A stretch of DNA of 64,000 nucleotides from assembly GCA_039698035.1 (NCBI GenBank), contig JBDKSW010000003.1, forward strand, positions 124,001 to 188,000, in the 5' to 3' direction. Positions within the stretch are counted from its first letter, which is position 1, and each line of letters starts with the position of its first letter. Below the pieces are notes generated by a model. The model ran no database searches. It was not told the DNA's origin and saw nothing but the letters and a program-made list of their open reading frames with translations. This DNA is from JAJFUI01 sp039698035 (lineage in GTDB: Bacteria; Planctomycetota; Planctomycetia; Pirellulales; Thermoguttaceae). A program made the translations under genes and the position numbers. Positions 27,050 to 35,891 of this stretch are shown in pieces.

Positions 27050-27079
27050 ATTATATCGCCGCGGCGCGACTTGCGTCCA
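27050..27079 (-). promoter_or_regulatory. Putative uvrA promoter
   Basis: On the minus strand a perfect TATAAT (27055-27050) is preceded after 18 bases by TGGACG (27079-27074). The predicted leader to ATG 27007 is about 36 bases. Confidence 0.5.
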
Positions 27080-27151
27080 CCGGCCGTGCGGCGGAAAGCC
27101 GGCTCTTCCAGAGGGAGAGGGGATCGTGATTTGCGGATGCGAAACCGCCCG

Positions 27152-29137
27152 CTACTTCACTCGCACGGTATAGGGCATCCAGAGCAACAGCCGCTCGGAG
27201 AGAAGTTGACGAAGCAGTCGGGTTTGACGGACGAGCTGGAACAATTCGGGCAGCAGCGAATCGAAGTCGCTTTCGGCCGAGGGATCCTCGAACATGCGCT
27301 CGAAGAAGCTTTTTTGTTCGGGCAGAACGAGCAACTCGACCTCGGCGTCGGCCTTCAGCCCGGCGGCGACCTTGGCGGCGGCGATGGCGTCCTTGAGGGT
27401 GCCGAGCTCATCGACCAGGCCGAGCTTTTTGGCCATGCGGCCCGTATAGACGCGGCCCTGCGCCATCTCTTCGAGCTTGCTGAAGGGCATTTTGCGTCCT
27501 TCGGCCGCCTTGCCGACGAACTGCCGGTAGGTTTCTTCGAGCACGGCGAGCCACGCCTTGCGTTCGGCGGGCGTGAACGGTTTGAGCGACGACATCGCGC
27601 CGCTGTTGGCGCCGCGGCTGATCACTTCGGTGTTCATGCCGAGCTTCTGGTTCAGGCCGCCGGTGACCAGCTTGCCGCCGATCACGCCGATCGAACCGGT
27701 GAGCGTTTCGGGCGCGGCGAAAACCTTCTTGGCGCCCATGGCGATGTAATAGCCGCCGCTGCCGGCCACATCGCTCATGCTGGCGATCAACGGTTTTTTC
27801 AGGCGGACGGTTTCGCGCCAAATGAGGTCGCTGCCGGTCGCCGAGCCTCCGGGGCTGTCGATGCGGAGGACAACGCCAACCACCTTGGGATCGTCACTCG
27901 CCGTGCGGAGGGCGGTCACCATGTTCGCAGAACCGATTGCCGACTGGTTGCCGAACATGTCATCGGTCGACTTGCCTTCGACGATTTGTCCGACGGCGTA
28001 CACAACGGCGATTTTTGGCTTCGTGCTCGCGGCGGTGGACGATTTGCCGCCCATCATCATTTCCATCAACTTCATCATGCCGCTAAAGCCTGAGAAGTCG
28101 GTGTCGACTTTTTTCACTTTGTAGTTGGTGACGATGTCGAGCTTTTCAAGCTTCAGGCGTTGCTTGATGGCTTCTTCGAGTTGGTCGGAGTAGAGCACTT
28201 CGTCGATCAATCCGGCGCGTTTGGCGTCGGCGGCGGTGAACAGGCCCTGATCGATGTAGGTTTTGACCTGATAGTCCTTCAGGCGACGGTCGGCGACGAT
28301 CGTGGCGATGATGTCGTCGTAGATATCCTCGGCGATGGCCTCGTAGCTCTCGCGGAGCGGCTTGCTCATCTCGTTGAGCGAAAGCGGCTCGGCGGCGCCT
28401 TTGTATTTGCCCATTTTCAGGGCGTCGAACTGGAGGCCCAGTTTGTCGAGCAGGCCCTTGTAGTAGGTGATTTCCATTCGCACGCCGGGGATCAGCAACA
28501 CGCCGGATGAGGGCATGGCAACCTGGTCGCAGGCGATGGCCAACAGGTAGTGCCCGGTCTCGGCCGTGCTGATTTCCGCGAAGACTGGTTTTCCGGCTTT
28601 GCGCACGCGAGCGATCGCGCCGCGCAACTCGTTGATCTTGCCGCGCCCGACCTGGAGGTCGTCGATGCGGAGCCAGACGGCGGCCACGTCTTTGTCGGCG
28701 GCGGCCGCGTCGAGGCGCCCGACGATGGTACCCAGCGAAGGCGTCATTTCCCCGAACATGCCCGGCGCGGCGGGACCTTCCGAATAGTCGCCGTTGAGGA
28801 CGATTTTCACTACGGTCGATCGCGGCGTGGCCGGCTTCGACTTTTTCACGAACTTGGGCTTCGCGGCCGGTTGCTTCTTCGCGTCGGCGGTCTTTGCCTT
28901 TTCGGTTTTTGCTTTTTCCGCCGGCTCCGCCTTTTCCACGGACTTGGGCTTCGCGGCCGGCTGCTTCTTCGCGTCGGCGGACTTCGCCTTTTCGGTCTTT
29001 GCTTTTTCCGCCGGTTCCGCCTTTTCCGGTTTGGTGGCCACCGGCTTCTGCTCGTCCGCGGCCAGCACGGTTGTTGGCAGGGACATGGGGAGGCAGAGCA
29101 TCACGAGCAGGCAAGTCACCAGAATCGGCAGACGCAT
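27152..29137 (-). CDS. sppA: SppA-type signal peptide peptidase (S49), long form
   Basis: A 661-residue exported serine protease with two tandem S49 modules. A signal peptide (to about residue 27) is followed by a Lys/Ala/Glu/Pro-rich spacer made of two 30-residue repeats. The first module carries the general-base Lys246 in MGKYKGAAEP; the second carries the nucleophile Ser460 in DVAGSGGYYIAMG, with DSPGGSA upstream. This Lys/Ser dyad split across halves is the E. coli SppA 67K design, which degrades cleaved signal peptides. The Lys-rich spacer is unusual and may bind the wall or membrane. AAAGGAA precedes ATG 29137. Confidence 0.92.
   Translation of the reverse strand: MRLPILVTCLLVMLCLPMSLPTTVLAADEQKPVATKPEKAEPAEKAKTEKAKSADAKKQPAAKPKSVEKAEPAEKAKTEKAKTADAKKQPAAKPKFVKKSKPATPRSTVVKIVLNGDYSEGPAAPGMFGEMTPSLGTIVGRLDAAAADKDVAAVWLRIDDLQVGRGKINELRGAIARVRKAGKPVFAEISTAETGHYLLAIACDQVAMPSSGVLLIPGVRMEITYYKGLLDKLGLQFDALKMGKYKGAAEPLSLNEMSKPLRESYEAIAEDIYDDIIATIVADRRLKDYQVKTYIDQGLFTAADAKRAGLIDEVLYSDQLEEAIKQRLKLEKLDIVTNYKVKKVDTDFSGFSGMMKLMEMMMGGKSSTAASTKPKIAVVYAVGQIVEGKSTDDMFGNQSAIGSANMVTALRTASDDPKVVGVVLRIDSPGGSATGSDLIWRETVRLKKPLIASMSDVAGSGGYYIAMGAKKVFAAPETLTGSIGVIGGKLVTGGLNQKLGMNTEVISRGANSGAMSSLKPFTPAERKAWLAVLEETYRQFVGKAAEGRKMPFSKLEEMAQGRVYTGRMAKKLGLVDELGTLKDAIAAAKVAAGLKADAEVELLVLPEQKSFFERMFEDPSAESDFDSLLPELFQLVRQTRLLRQLLSERLLLWMPYTVRVK
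28847..29026 (-). repeat. 90-bp tandem repeat inside sppA
   Basis: Two in-frame 90-base units (29026-28937 and 28936-28847) encode residues 38-67 and 68-97. The protein copies differ at few positions (for example S/T at 53/83 and S/F at 66/96). Each contains EKAKTEKAK and DAKKQPAAKPK. This looks like a recent duplication that could vary in copy number. Confidence 0.85.
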
Positions 29138-29291
29138 CGCAACGTTCCTTTGGGTAAGTTGGGCAGAAGATCGGGGCCGCCGATATGCAATTCTACCTGA
29201 CAAGACATGTGTTGTCTGCTAGCCCCCCGGGCTGATCGGTTTTTCAATTGGGGGCGGATGCCGGAGAATTTGGCCCCCCTCGGACGGGACA

Positions 29292-29319
29292 TTGCCATGG
29301 GTTTCGCATCTGTTAGGAT
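29292..29319 (+). promoter_or_regulatory. Promoter compatible with a leaderless transcript
   Basis: TTGCCA (29292-29297) and TAGGAT (29314-29319) are spaced 16 bases apart. The expected transcription start falls at or next to ATG 29326, and no ribosome-binding site is present. Confidence 0.35.
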
Positions 29320-29325
29320 GGAACG

Positions 29326-30336
29326 ATGGTCGCGTCCAGGGAGCAGTTGTTTCGTGTTTTGCCTCGTCAGGTGGATCAGACGATCGCCGCCGCGTTGCGT
29401 GAATGGCTGCCCGGCCGATCGTGGTCCGAGGTGCGTGGGCTGTTGAAGTCGCGGCGTGTGACGCTCAACGGAAACTTGTGCCTCGACGCGGGGCGCCGCC
29501 TTCGGCTGACCGATGTCATCAAGCTGCTGGAGCATTCGGCGGCCCCGCCTGCCCGGGAAGAGGATGTCCGCATTCGCTATCTCGACAAGCATGTGGTGGT
29601 CGTCGAGAAACCGGCCGGCATGACCAGCACGCGGCACGAGGACGAGCGGCAACTGTCGCCGCGTCAACGGCAGCTTCAGCCGACGCTGGACGAGTTGCTG
29701 CCGGGCATCATCGCACGCCGCGAGCGTGGCGGCGAAAAACATCGGGCGAAAGACGGGAAGCGTCCGAAGCTCGAGCAGCGTCGCGTGCGGCCAGTCCACC
29801 GGCTGGACCGTGAGACGAGCGGATTGCTGGTCGTCGCCCGCACGGCGCAGGCACAGCATCATTTGGAGCAGCAGTTCCGCAAACACACGGTGCAGCGACG
29901 TTATGTGGCCGTGGTGCGTGGAGCGGTCGAGCAGCAGACGATCGAAAGCCGGCTGGTCCGCGATCGGGGCGACGGCCGGCGTGGCAGCACGGACCTGCCG
30001 ACCGGGAAGCTGGCCATTACGCACGTGCGGCCGATCGAGCGGCTTGGCGACTATACGCTCGTCGAGTGCCGACTGGAAACCGGCCGGACGCATCAGATCC
30101 GCATCCATCTGAGCGAGGCGGGCCACCCGTTGTGCGGTGAAAAGGTCTACAATCAGCCGCTATTTCGCCGCGGGTCGCCGGACCAGAGCGGCGCGCCCCG
30201 CTTGGCCTTGGCCGCCGTGGAACTTGGCTTCGTCCATCCAGTGACGGGCGAAACGCTGCACTTCGAGACGGGGCTGCCGCCGGACCTGGCCAAGTTCGTC
30301 TCGCGGCTTCGGAAAGAAAAAAACGGCGACGATTGA
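29326..30336 (+). CDS. RluA-family 23S rRNA/tRNA pseudouridine synthase
   Basis: The 336-residue enzyme has an N-terminal S4-like RNA-binding segment (residues 15-70) and an RluA catalytic domain. The domain shows VVVEKPAGM, the active-site motif HRLDRETSG with Asp161 as nucleophile, RRYVAVVRG, ETGRTHQIRIHL and GHPLCGEKVY. It isomerises specific uridines, most likely in 23S rRNA (RluD/RluC-like), but the exact target is not predictable. A basic insertion of about 45 residues (104-150) between the KPAG and HRLDR motifs is longer than in typical RluD. ATG 29326 fits a leaderless transcript. Confidence 0.9.
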   Translation: MVASREQLFRVLPRQVDQTIAAALREWLPGRSWSEVRGLLKSRRVTLNGNLCLDAGRRLRLTDVIKLLEHSAAPPAREEDVRIRYLDKHVVVVEKPAGMTSTRHEDERQLSPRQRQLQPTLDELLPGIIARRERGGEKHRAKDGKRPKLEQRRVRPVHRLDRETSGLLVVARTAQAQHHLEQQFRKHTVQRRYVAVVRGAVEQQTIESRLVRDRGDGRRGSTDLPTGKLAITHVRPIERLGDYTLVECRLETGRTHQIRIHLSEAGHPLCGEKVYNQPLFRRGSPDQSGAPRLALAAVELGFVHPVTGETLHFETGLPPDLAKFVSRLRKEKNGDD

Positions 30337-30581
30337 TGCCGCTATTGGTCATGCATTCTTGTTTCGCCGCCAACGGGGCGGTTGCGGGCGAGGAGGTCGG
30401 CCCATTGGCCGCGGCAGCGTTCGTGGATGCGGTGGGGCGCCGCGCGGCGTGCCGTTGACGCTGCGTGAGCCGGTCGTTACCGTGTCGCCCCCACTGGCAA
30501 GAGCGACCCGCCGCGAGTACACTGCAATTCTCTCGAAATCGCTAGAAAACAACTACATCGCATTGCGGCCGAGCGTCACCG

Positions 30582-31331
30582 ATGTCCACTCCCAACGTGC
30601 TTGTTCTTCGCGCCCCAGGGACCAATTGCGATGCAGAGACCGCGTTGGCCTTTCAGCAGGCTGGCGCCAAGACGGAAGCGCTGCACATCAATCGGCTGCT
30701 GGAAAAGCCGTCGCTGTTTCAGAACTTCCAGATCCTCTGCATTCCGGGCGGCTTCAGCTATGGCGACGATCTGGGCGCCGGCCGAATTCTGGGCAACCAG
30801 ATTCAGCACCACCTGAGCGATGCGTTGGAGCGGTTCAAGGCCGACGGCAAGCTGATGCTCGGCATCTGCAACGGGTTTCAGGTGCTGATGAAGTCGCCCG
30901 TGCTGCTCGAGCCCGACGCGGAGCGTGGGCCGGCCGCAACGCTGGCGACGAACGACTGCGGCCGATATCACGATGCCTGGGTTCACGTCGAGGTATCCGG
31001 CTCGAAGTGCGTCTTTTTGAAGGGCATCGAGCGGATGTACCTGCCTGTGGCCCATGCGGAAGGCAAGTTCGTGCTTCGTGACCAGCAGACGCTCGAGAAG
31101 CTGGGCGCGGCGGGCCAGCTTGCGTTGCGATACGTCGAGGGCGACAACCCGAATGGCTCGATGGCCAACGTGGCGGGCGTTTGCGACGCGACCGGGCGAG
31201 TGCTGGGCCTGATGCCTCATCCGGAGCGGCACATCGATCGCACGCAGCATCCCCGCTGGACTCGCGGCGAGGCCGGGGCCACGGGCGACGGTTTGCAACT
31301 GTTCGTCAACGCCGTCGAATACTTTGCCTAG
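30582..31331 (+). CDS. purQ: Phosphoribosylformylglycinamidine synthase subunit I
   Basis: The 249-residue glutamine amidotransferase supplies ammonia for conversion of FGAR to FGAM in purine synthesis. It shows LRAPGTNCDAETA, the oxyanion strand IPGGFSYGDDLGAG, the nucleophile Cys96 in GICNGFQVL and the His/Glu pair in MPHPERH. Length and C-terminal LFVNAVEYFA match the two-subunit PurQ, which needs separate PurL and PurS, neither of which is in the window. No neighbouring purine genes are visible. Confidence 0.95.
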   Translation: MSTPNVLVLRAPGTNCDAETALAFQQAGAKTEALHINRLLEKPSLFQNFQILCIPGGFSYGDDLGAGRILGNQIQHHLSDALERFKADGKLMLGICNGFQVLMKSPVLLEPDAERGPAATLATNDCGRYHDAWVHVEVSGSKCVFLKGIERMYLPVAHAEGKFVLRDQQTLEKLGAAGQLALRYVEGDNPNGSMANVAGVCDATGRVLGLMPHPERHIDRTQHPRWTRGEAGATGDGLQLFVNAVEYFA

Positions 31332-31394
31332 GGCTTTTTCCTGGCCCCCTCCTGTCGTCGCGCATAGAATAGCGATGGAGACTGGAGGTGCAGC

Positions 31395-31595
31395 ATGTAC
31401 GACGAACCGCGACTGAGCGATCAAGAGCGTGCGTTGGTCATTGAATTGCTGGAGCGCGAGCTGAACGAGCTGCCCGTCGAGATCCACCACACGCGCAGTT
31501 CGGCCATCCGGGCGGAACTGCACGAGCGTCAGAGCATGGTGCGCGAGCTGTTGACGCGACTTCAACTGACGGCCGCGGAACCGTGGCGCATGTAG
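31395..31595 (+). CDS. Hypothetical protein, 66 residues
   Basis: A small, highly charged helical protein (LSDQERALVIELLERELNEL, then HERQSMVRELLTRL) predicted to form one or two amphipathic helices. GGAGGT sits about nine bases before ATG 31395, which strongly supports translation. It follows purQ by 63 bases and converges with spoVG. Family unknown; small helical proteins of this type often occur in planctomycetes. Confidence 0.65.
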   Translation: MYDEPRLSDQERALVIELLERELNELPVEIHHTRSSAIRAELHERQSMVRELLTRLQLTAAEPWRM

Positions 31596-31654
31596 TGGGC
31601 CGGACCGAGGGCCTCGTTGCTGGTCAGCGAAAAGCCGATGGGCGCCAGCATCCG

Positions 31655-32236
31655 TCAATCGAAGACGCCTGCTCCGAAACCCGTCTTTTCGACGGCGTTG
31701 GCCTGCGAGGGGTTTGGCGAGACCTTGTGCGGCGCGTGCGGAGGGCCGCTCTCGGCCGCCTGGAACTGGGTGGTCGCCGTGTGGGCCGGCCGCGAGACGG
31801 GCGAGGCGGGGGAGTAGATCTCCGGCTCGAAATCGTCATAGCTTGATACGTAGCCGGGCAACTTGGCGCGGGCCTTCTCTTCCTCGAACGCCTGGATGAC
31901 ACGTCGCTGGATCATCTCGCGGCACGTGGCGTTGATTGGGTGGGCGATGTCGGCGTAGAGTTTGGCACGTCCTTCGTCGCACTTGCCGGGCGGCGTTTCC
32001 TTCAGGCGGCCACCGCACTGATTGCAGTGGGCGGCTCTCAGATGGTTCTTGGAACCGCACTGTGGGCAATGCGTGGTCAGTTTCCGGCTGGGCATGGCCA
32101 CGAAGGGGCCGGTCCCGCCCTCGATAATCTTCAGATCTCGCACGACGAAGGCGTCATCGAACGTGATCGAGCAGAAAGCCTGGAGCCGTTCGCTCGACTC
32201 GTCCATCAGTTTGATGCGAACCTCGGTGATTTCCAC
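31655..32236 (-). CDS. spoVG: SpoVG-family protein with inserted zinc ribbon
   Basis: The 193-residue protein contains both halves of SpoVG. The N-terminal half is MEITEVRIKLM...CSITFDDAFVVRDLKIIEG..GPFVAMPSRK and the second is YADIAHPINATCREMIQ. Between them, at residues 57-74, is a CxxC-x10-CxxC zinc ribbon absent from Bacillus SpoVG. A disordered Pro/Ser/Ala tail of about 55 residues follows. SpoVG is an RNA/DNA-binding regulator. ispE ends 27 bases upstream on the same strand, echoing the ispE-purR-yabJ-spoVG order of Firmicutes. The zinc ribbon may add nucleic-acid specificity. Confidence 0.9.
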   Translation of the reverse strand: MEITEVRIKLMDESSERLQAFCSITFDDAFVVRDLKIIEGGTGPFVAMPSRKLTTHCPQCGSKNHLRAAHCNQCGGRLKETPPGKCDEGRAKLYADIAHPINATCREMIQRRVIQAFEEEKARAKLPGYVSSYDDFEPEIYSPASPVSRPAHTATTQFQAAESGPPHAPHKVSPNPSQANAVEKTGFGAGVFD

Positions 32237-32263
32237 GGCTGGTCTCCTTACGACCCGGGCTGG

Positions 32264-33163
32264 TCAACGACAGCCACGCGCCGCAAACACGGCGCCAAGC
32301 CCCATCGCTCGCAAGCGTCTTGCGCTACGCCGCGCATGACGCGCATGACGGCAAAGCCCAAAGTACGATGTGCCACTGCCGCTCATCGCGTGTCCAAGGC
32401 AATCCAATTGGGCGAACCGTTCCTCCAACCTTTTCACCCAAGGCGACAGCCGCTCGGCAGCCGCCTGTAAACCGTTCCAAAGGCACCGTCCGGCCAAGGC
32501 CGGGTCGCCGCACGCAAAACGCTCAACTGCCTGGCCGACGGAGACCGGGGCCGGCGCCGGCCGACACGCCCGATACACGTCCGGCGTGGCCAACCCGTCT
32601 GGCGGGCGAACGACCACGAAACTCAGGCCTGGCATCCCGCGAATTGGTGAAATTCGCTCCCCCCTTCCACGACAGACTGCGGGACCATCCACGAGGAAAA
32701 ACGGAATATCGCTGCCGAGCTGTGCGGCCCAATCGGCCAGTTCATCGCGGGATCGCCCAAGCCCCCAAACCTCGTTCACGGCCACGATTGCCGCGGCCGC
32801 ATCGCTCGATCCACCCCCCAGACCGGCTGCGGCTGGAATACGCTTGACCAGGGACACGTCGGCGCCTCGGTGGACGCGGGCTTGCCGCCGAACGAGCTCG
32901 ATCGCTCTGACGACAAGGTTTTCCGGACCGCCGGGCACCTGGTCCAAGCCGCAGTCAGCCGCCCCCCCCACACACCGGCACTCGAACCGAATACTCGCAT
33001 CCGCGTTGTCTCGAACGCGTAATGTGTCATAGATATCGATGGGGCACATGAGCGTTTCGATCTCGTGGTACCCATCCGGTCGCTTGCGAAGCACCTCAAA
33101 GAAAAGATTCAGTTTGGCCGGAGCATCGACTACCACTTCGGTCGCCGATCGACGAACGCGCAT
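32264..33163 (-). CDS. ispE: 4-diphosphocytidyl-2-C-methyl-D-erythritol kinase
   Basis: A GHMP kinase of the MEP isoprenoid pathway, about 299 residues. It has DAPAKLNLFFEVLRKRPDGYHEIETLM at the N-terminus, the ATP loop PAAAGLGGGSSDAAAA, the catalytic Asp in LGSDIPFFL and the late MSGSGTSYFG. It phosphorylates CDP-ME made by IspD (also in this window). The start is uncertain: ATG 33163 gives normal length and has GGAAGGG upstream, while ATG 33223 would add 20 residues. It is probably co-transcribed with spoVG. Confidence 0.93.
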   Translation of the reverse strand: MRVRRSATEVVVDAPAKLNLFFEVLRKRPDGYHEIETLMCPIDIYDTLRVRDNADASIRFECRCVGGAADCGLDQVPGGPENLVVRAIELVRRQARVHRGADVSLVKRIPAAAGLGGGSSDAAAAIVAVNEVWGLGRSRDELADWAAQLGSDIPFFLVDGPAVCRGRGERISPIRGMPGLSFVVVRPPDGLATPDVYRACRPAPAPVSVGQAVERFACGDPALAGRCLWNGLQAAAERLSPWVKRLEERFAQLDCLGHAMSGSGTSYFGLCRHARHARRSARRLRAMGLGAVFAARGCR

Positions 33164-33223
33164 CCGCCGGAACCCTTCCGCTGTGGCAGACGTTGGCAAC
33201 GGCCGCCCAATGATGTTTGCCAT

Positions 33224-33528
33224 GACGCCCAGCGCGTCTCGCACTTCACGCAAGGGATTCTACAAGAAGCCGTCAAGTACGTCAACAGAGTAGTTATCTA
33301 GTCACCACCACAAGGGGGCACCATTGACTGATCGTCGAATGCCCGGGAGCGTTGGCAGCCCGTCTTTCGGTTCGCGCGAGGGGGCCGCATGAAACTCGGC
33401 GAATTGAATGCTTCTGATGAAGCGGAACGGTGGCTGCCGAAAGCTGAGGGCTGAGACACGAGTCCCCTTGCAGGCGGTCACGCGATGGGGTACGAATAAG
33501 GAATAGTCCCTCCGGAGTTCGCTGCGTC
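33224..33528. other. Divergent intergenic region
   Basis: Space between ispE (minus) and the receiver gene (plus). No gene is supported. It must contain both promoters, but none was assigned with confidence. GGAG at 33512-33515 is the likely ribosome-binding site for the receiver protein. Confidence 0.35.
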
Positions 33529-33930
33529 ATGGCTGATGAGAAGAGCACGATCGAGAACCCGCCCAAAACGTCCAAGCGAATTCTGCTGGTCGACGATGAT
33601 CGAGAAATCATCGAGTCGATGCGGATCGCGTTGGAATCGCAGGGCTACACGGTGCTGATCGCCCGCGATGGCAATCAGGGCCTGGCGTTGGCCGAGCGTG
33701 AGGATCCCGACCTGCTCATTCTCGACATGATGATGCCGAAGCGGAGCGGTTTTTTGGTTCTCGAAAAGATTCGCCGCACGCGAGCGGTTCCGATGCGCAT
33801 CATCATGTGCACGGCCAACGAAGGGAACCGCCATAAGGCCTACGCCGAGACGCTGGGCGTTGACGACTACATCCGCAAGCCGTTTGCGATGGACCGGCTG
33901 TTGGACAGCGTCACTCGGCTGTTGGGCTAG
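33529..33930 (+). CDS. Single-domain response regulator (receiver)
   Basis: The 133-residue protein is one CheY-like receiver domain with a 15-residue N-terminal lead. Acidic pocket residues lie in ILLVDDDREI, the phosphorylation Asp in LILDMMMPKRSG, the switch Thr in MCTANEG and the Lys in YIRKPF. There is no output domain, so it acts through protein contacts. No kinase gene is adjacent. Confidence 0.93.
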   Translation: MADEKSTIENPPKTSKRILLVDDDREIIESMRIALESQGYTVLIARDGNQGLALAEREDPDLLILDMMMPKRSGFLVLEKIRRTRAVPMRIIMCTANEGNRHKAYAETLGVDDYIRKPFAMDRLLDSVTRLLG

Positions 33931-33966
33931 GATGCGATTCTTCGCGATTGGGCTGGCGGCCGCTCT

Positions 33967-34614
33967 CTATTCGGACGACTGGAGACGGGCTCGCAGGTAC
34001 TCGATCACCATCGGCATGACCGAGATGACGATGATGGCTGCGACGACCCAGTGGAAGTTTGCGCGGATGACAGACCGGCTGCCGAGCCAGTAGCCGCCCA
34101 TGACGAAAAGCACGACCCAGGCGACACCGCCCACGACGTTGTAGACGATGAACCGCATGTAGTTCATCGCGCCGATGCCGGCCACGAAGGGTGCGAAGGT
34201 GCGAACGATCGGGACGAAGCGTGCGATGATGATCGTTTTGCCGCCGTACTTCTCATAGAAGGCGTGCGTGCGATCCAAGTGTTCCTTCTTCAGAAATCGC
34301 ACATGTCCGCTGAAGGCTCGCGGTCCGATGTAGGCGCCGATCCAGTAGTTGACCGTATCGCCAAGAACGGCGGCGACGACCAGGACCAGGACCAACCAAA
34401 CGGGACTGAGCGTTCCCATGCCGGCGACGGCGCCGGCCGCGAAGAGCATCGAATCGCCCGGCAGAAAGGGCGTCACGACGAGCCCCGTCTCGCAGAAGAT
34501 GATGGCGAACAGGATCAGGTAGATTGCATGTTCATGCGCAAGCACAAACGTATTCAGTGAGTCGGGATGCACCAACTGGGCCAGTGCGTCCTTGAGCGTC
34601 CAAAGCCAATCCAT
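33967..34614 (-). CDS. DedA-family membrane protein
   Basis: The 215-residue protein has the DedA/VTT pattern: IIFCETGLVVTPFLPGDSMLFAAGA, then GDTVNYWIGAYIG, the family motif KKEHLDRTHAFYEKYGGKTIIIARFVPIVRTFAPFVAG and the terminal helices. DedA proteins are thought to flip phospholipids or undecaprenyl phosphate across the inner membrane. A second, more divergent DedA gene lies at 48343-48996. The gene is convergent with the receiver gene. Confidence 0.92.
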   Translation of the reverse strand: MDWLWTLKDALAQLVHPDSLNTFVLAHEHAIYLILFAIIFCETGLVVTPFLPGDSMLFAAGAVAGMGTLSPVWLVLVLVVAAVLGDTVNYWIGAYIGPRAFSGHVRFLKKEHLDRTHAFYEKYGGKTIIIARFVPIVRTFAPFVAGIGAMNYMRFIVYNVVGGVAWVVLFVMGGYWLGSRSVIRANFHWVVAAIIVISVMPMVIEYLRARLQSSE

Positions 34615-34946
34615 CGATGGTTCCTTGCTCTGTGTTTTGAGGCGGCGCGGAACGGCAGACGTGCTGTCCGACCGCGCGATGCGGAATAGGCCGCGAGGGG
34701 CTCGCGGTTATTAGCAGTCCACAAGCTGTTGGCCGCGGATTATCATGTTTGGCAATGGTGCGTTTTCCTGGACCCAAGCTTTTCGCCCATCGCCTTGACA
34801 ACCGGGCAAATCTTGCCCTATTCTAACGGCTGGATCAAATGGCTAAAAGCTGTCCTTGAGGGAGCAAGCACCTTGAAGCGAGCGATTCTGAACGTAACGT
34901 ACACCCAGGCAGCCAGCAGGCTGGAACGGGGCAGAAAGGTCTGAAG
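34615..34946 (+). promoter_or_regulatory. Upstream region of ptb with strong promoter at 34795-34824
   Basis: A perfect TTGACA (34795-34800) followed after 18 bases by TATTCT (34819-34824) is the best promoter in the window. The predicted start near 34831 gives a leader of about 115 bases before ptb. The rest of the region holds no gene. Confidence 0.6.
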
Positions 34947-35891
34947 ATGCCCCGCCAACCAAAGATCCGCTCTCTGAAGGACATTCTCGTCCTCGCCCAA
35001 CGAATCGCCGGCAGCAAGTCGGCTGGGAACAACCGGCTGGCGCTGGCCAGCGCCGACCAGGAAGAAGGGCTGAAGTGCGTTGACACGGCTCGCAAGCACG
35101 GTCTGATCAAGCCGATTCTGATCGGCGATCGGCAGGCCGTCACGCGGCGGTGCCGGTCGTTGAAAATCTCGCTGACCGGCGTCGAGATTGTTGACGAGCC
35201 CGATCCGAAGCTGGCCGCCGTGAAGGCCGTGGCCATGTGCCGCGACGGCAGCGCCGACATTTTGATGAAGGGGGCCGTCGACACGAGCGTCATCCTTCGG
35301 GCCGTGCTGGACCGCGATCATGGTCTTGGCCGAGGGGGCCTTTTGAGCAACGTGACGCTGTTCGATTCGCCGATCGAAAAGCGGCTCATGTTCATGTCGG
35401 ACCCGGCCGTGGTGATCAAGCCGGACGTGGTCCAGAAGGTGGACATGGTTCGCAATGCGATTTGGGTTGCCCACAGGCTTGGGTTCGCTCGGCCCAAGGT
35501 GGCCGTGCTGGCTGCCGTCGAAAAGGTGAATCCGAAGGCGATGCCGGACACGGCGGACGCGGCCGTGCTGAACCAGATGGGCGCGTCGGGCCAGTTTGCG
35601 AACGCCGACATCGCCGGTCCTTATGCGTTGGACATTGCGGTCTCGAAGAAGGCGGCCGAGACGAAGCACGTCACGGGACCGGTCGCCGGCAGCGCCGACA
35701 TTCTGATGTGCCCTGACATCCAATCGGCGAACATTTTCTACAAGTCCTTGGTTTATTTTGCGGGCCGCGAGATTGCCAACGCGATTGTCGGCGTCAAGAC
35801 GCCGCTGGTCATGAGCTCCCGGTCGGACAGTTCGCTCACGAAGCTTTACACCATGGCGCTGAGCGTTGTCTTGGCGGGAGGCGAGCAATGA
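34947..35891 (+). CDS. ptb: Phosphate butyryltransferase (phosphotransacylase)
   Basis: The 314-residue product belongs to the Pta/Ptb family. Its N-terminal half has KPILIGD, ILMKGAVDTSVILRAVL and LSNVTLFDSPI; its C-terminal half has AVEKVNPKAMPDT, DIAGPYALDIAVS, VAGSADILMCPDIQSANIFYKSL and TPLVMSSRSDSS. It exchanges CoA for phosphate on short acyl-CoAs, favouring butyryl/isobutyryl. Its stop overlaps the start of buk by four bases (ATGA), so the two are translationally coupled. AGAAAGG precedes ATG 34947. Confidence 0.9.
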   Translation: MPRQPKIRSLKDILVLAQRIAGSKSAGNNRLALASADQEEGLKCVDTARKHGLIKPILIGDRQAVTRRCRSLKISLTGVEIVDEPDPKLAAVKAVAMCRDGSADILMKGAVDTSVILRAVLDRDHGLGRGGLLSNVTLFDSPIEKRLMFMSDPAVVIKPDVVQKVDMVRNAIWVAHRLGFARPKVAVLAAVEKVNPKAMPDTADAAVLNQMGASGQFANADIAGPYALDIAVSKKAAETKHVTGPVAGSADILMCPDIQSANIFYKSLVYFAGREIANAIVGVKTPLVMSSRSDSSLTKLYTMALSVVLAGGEQ

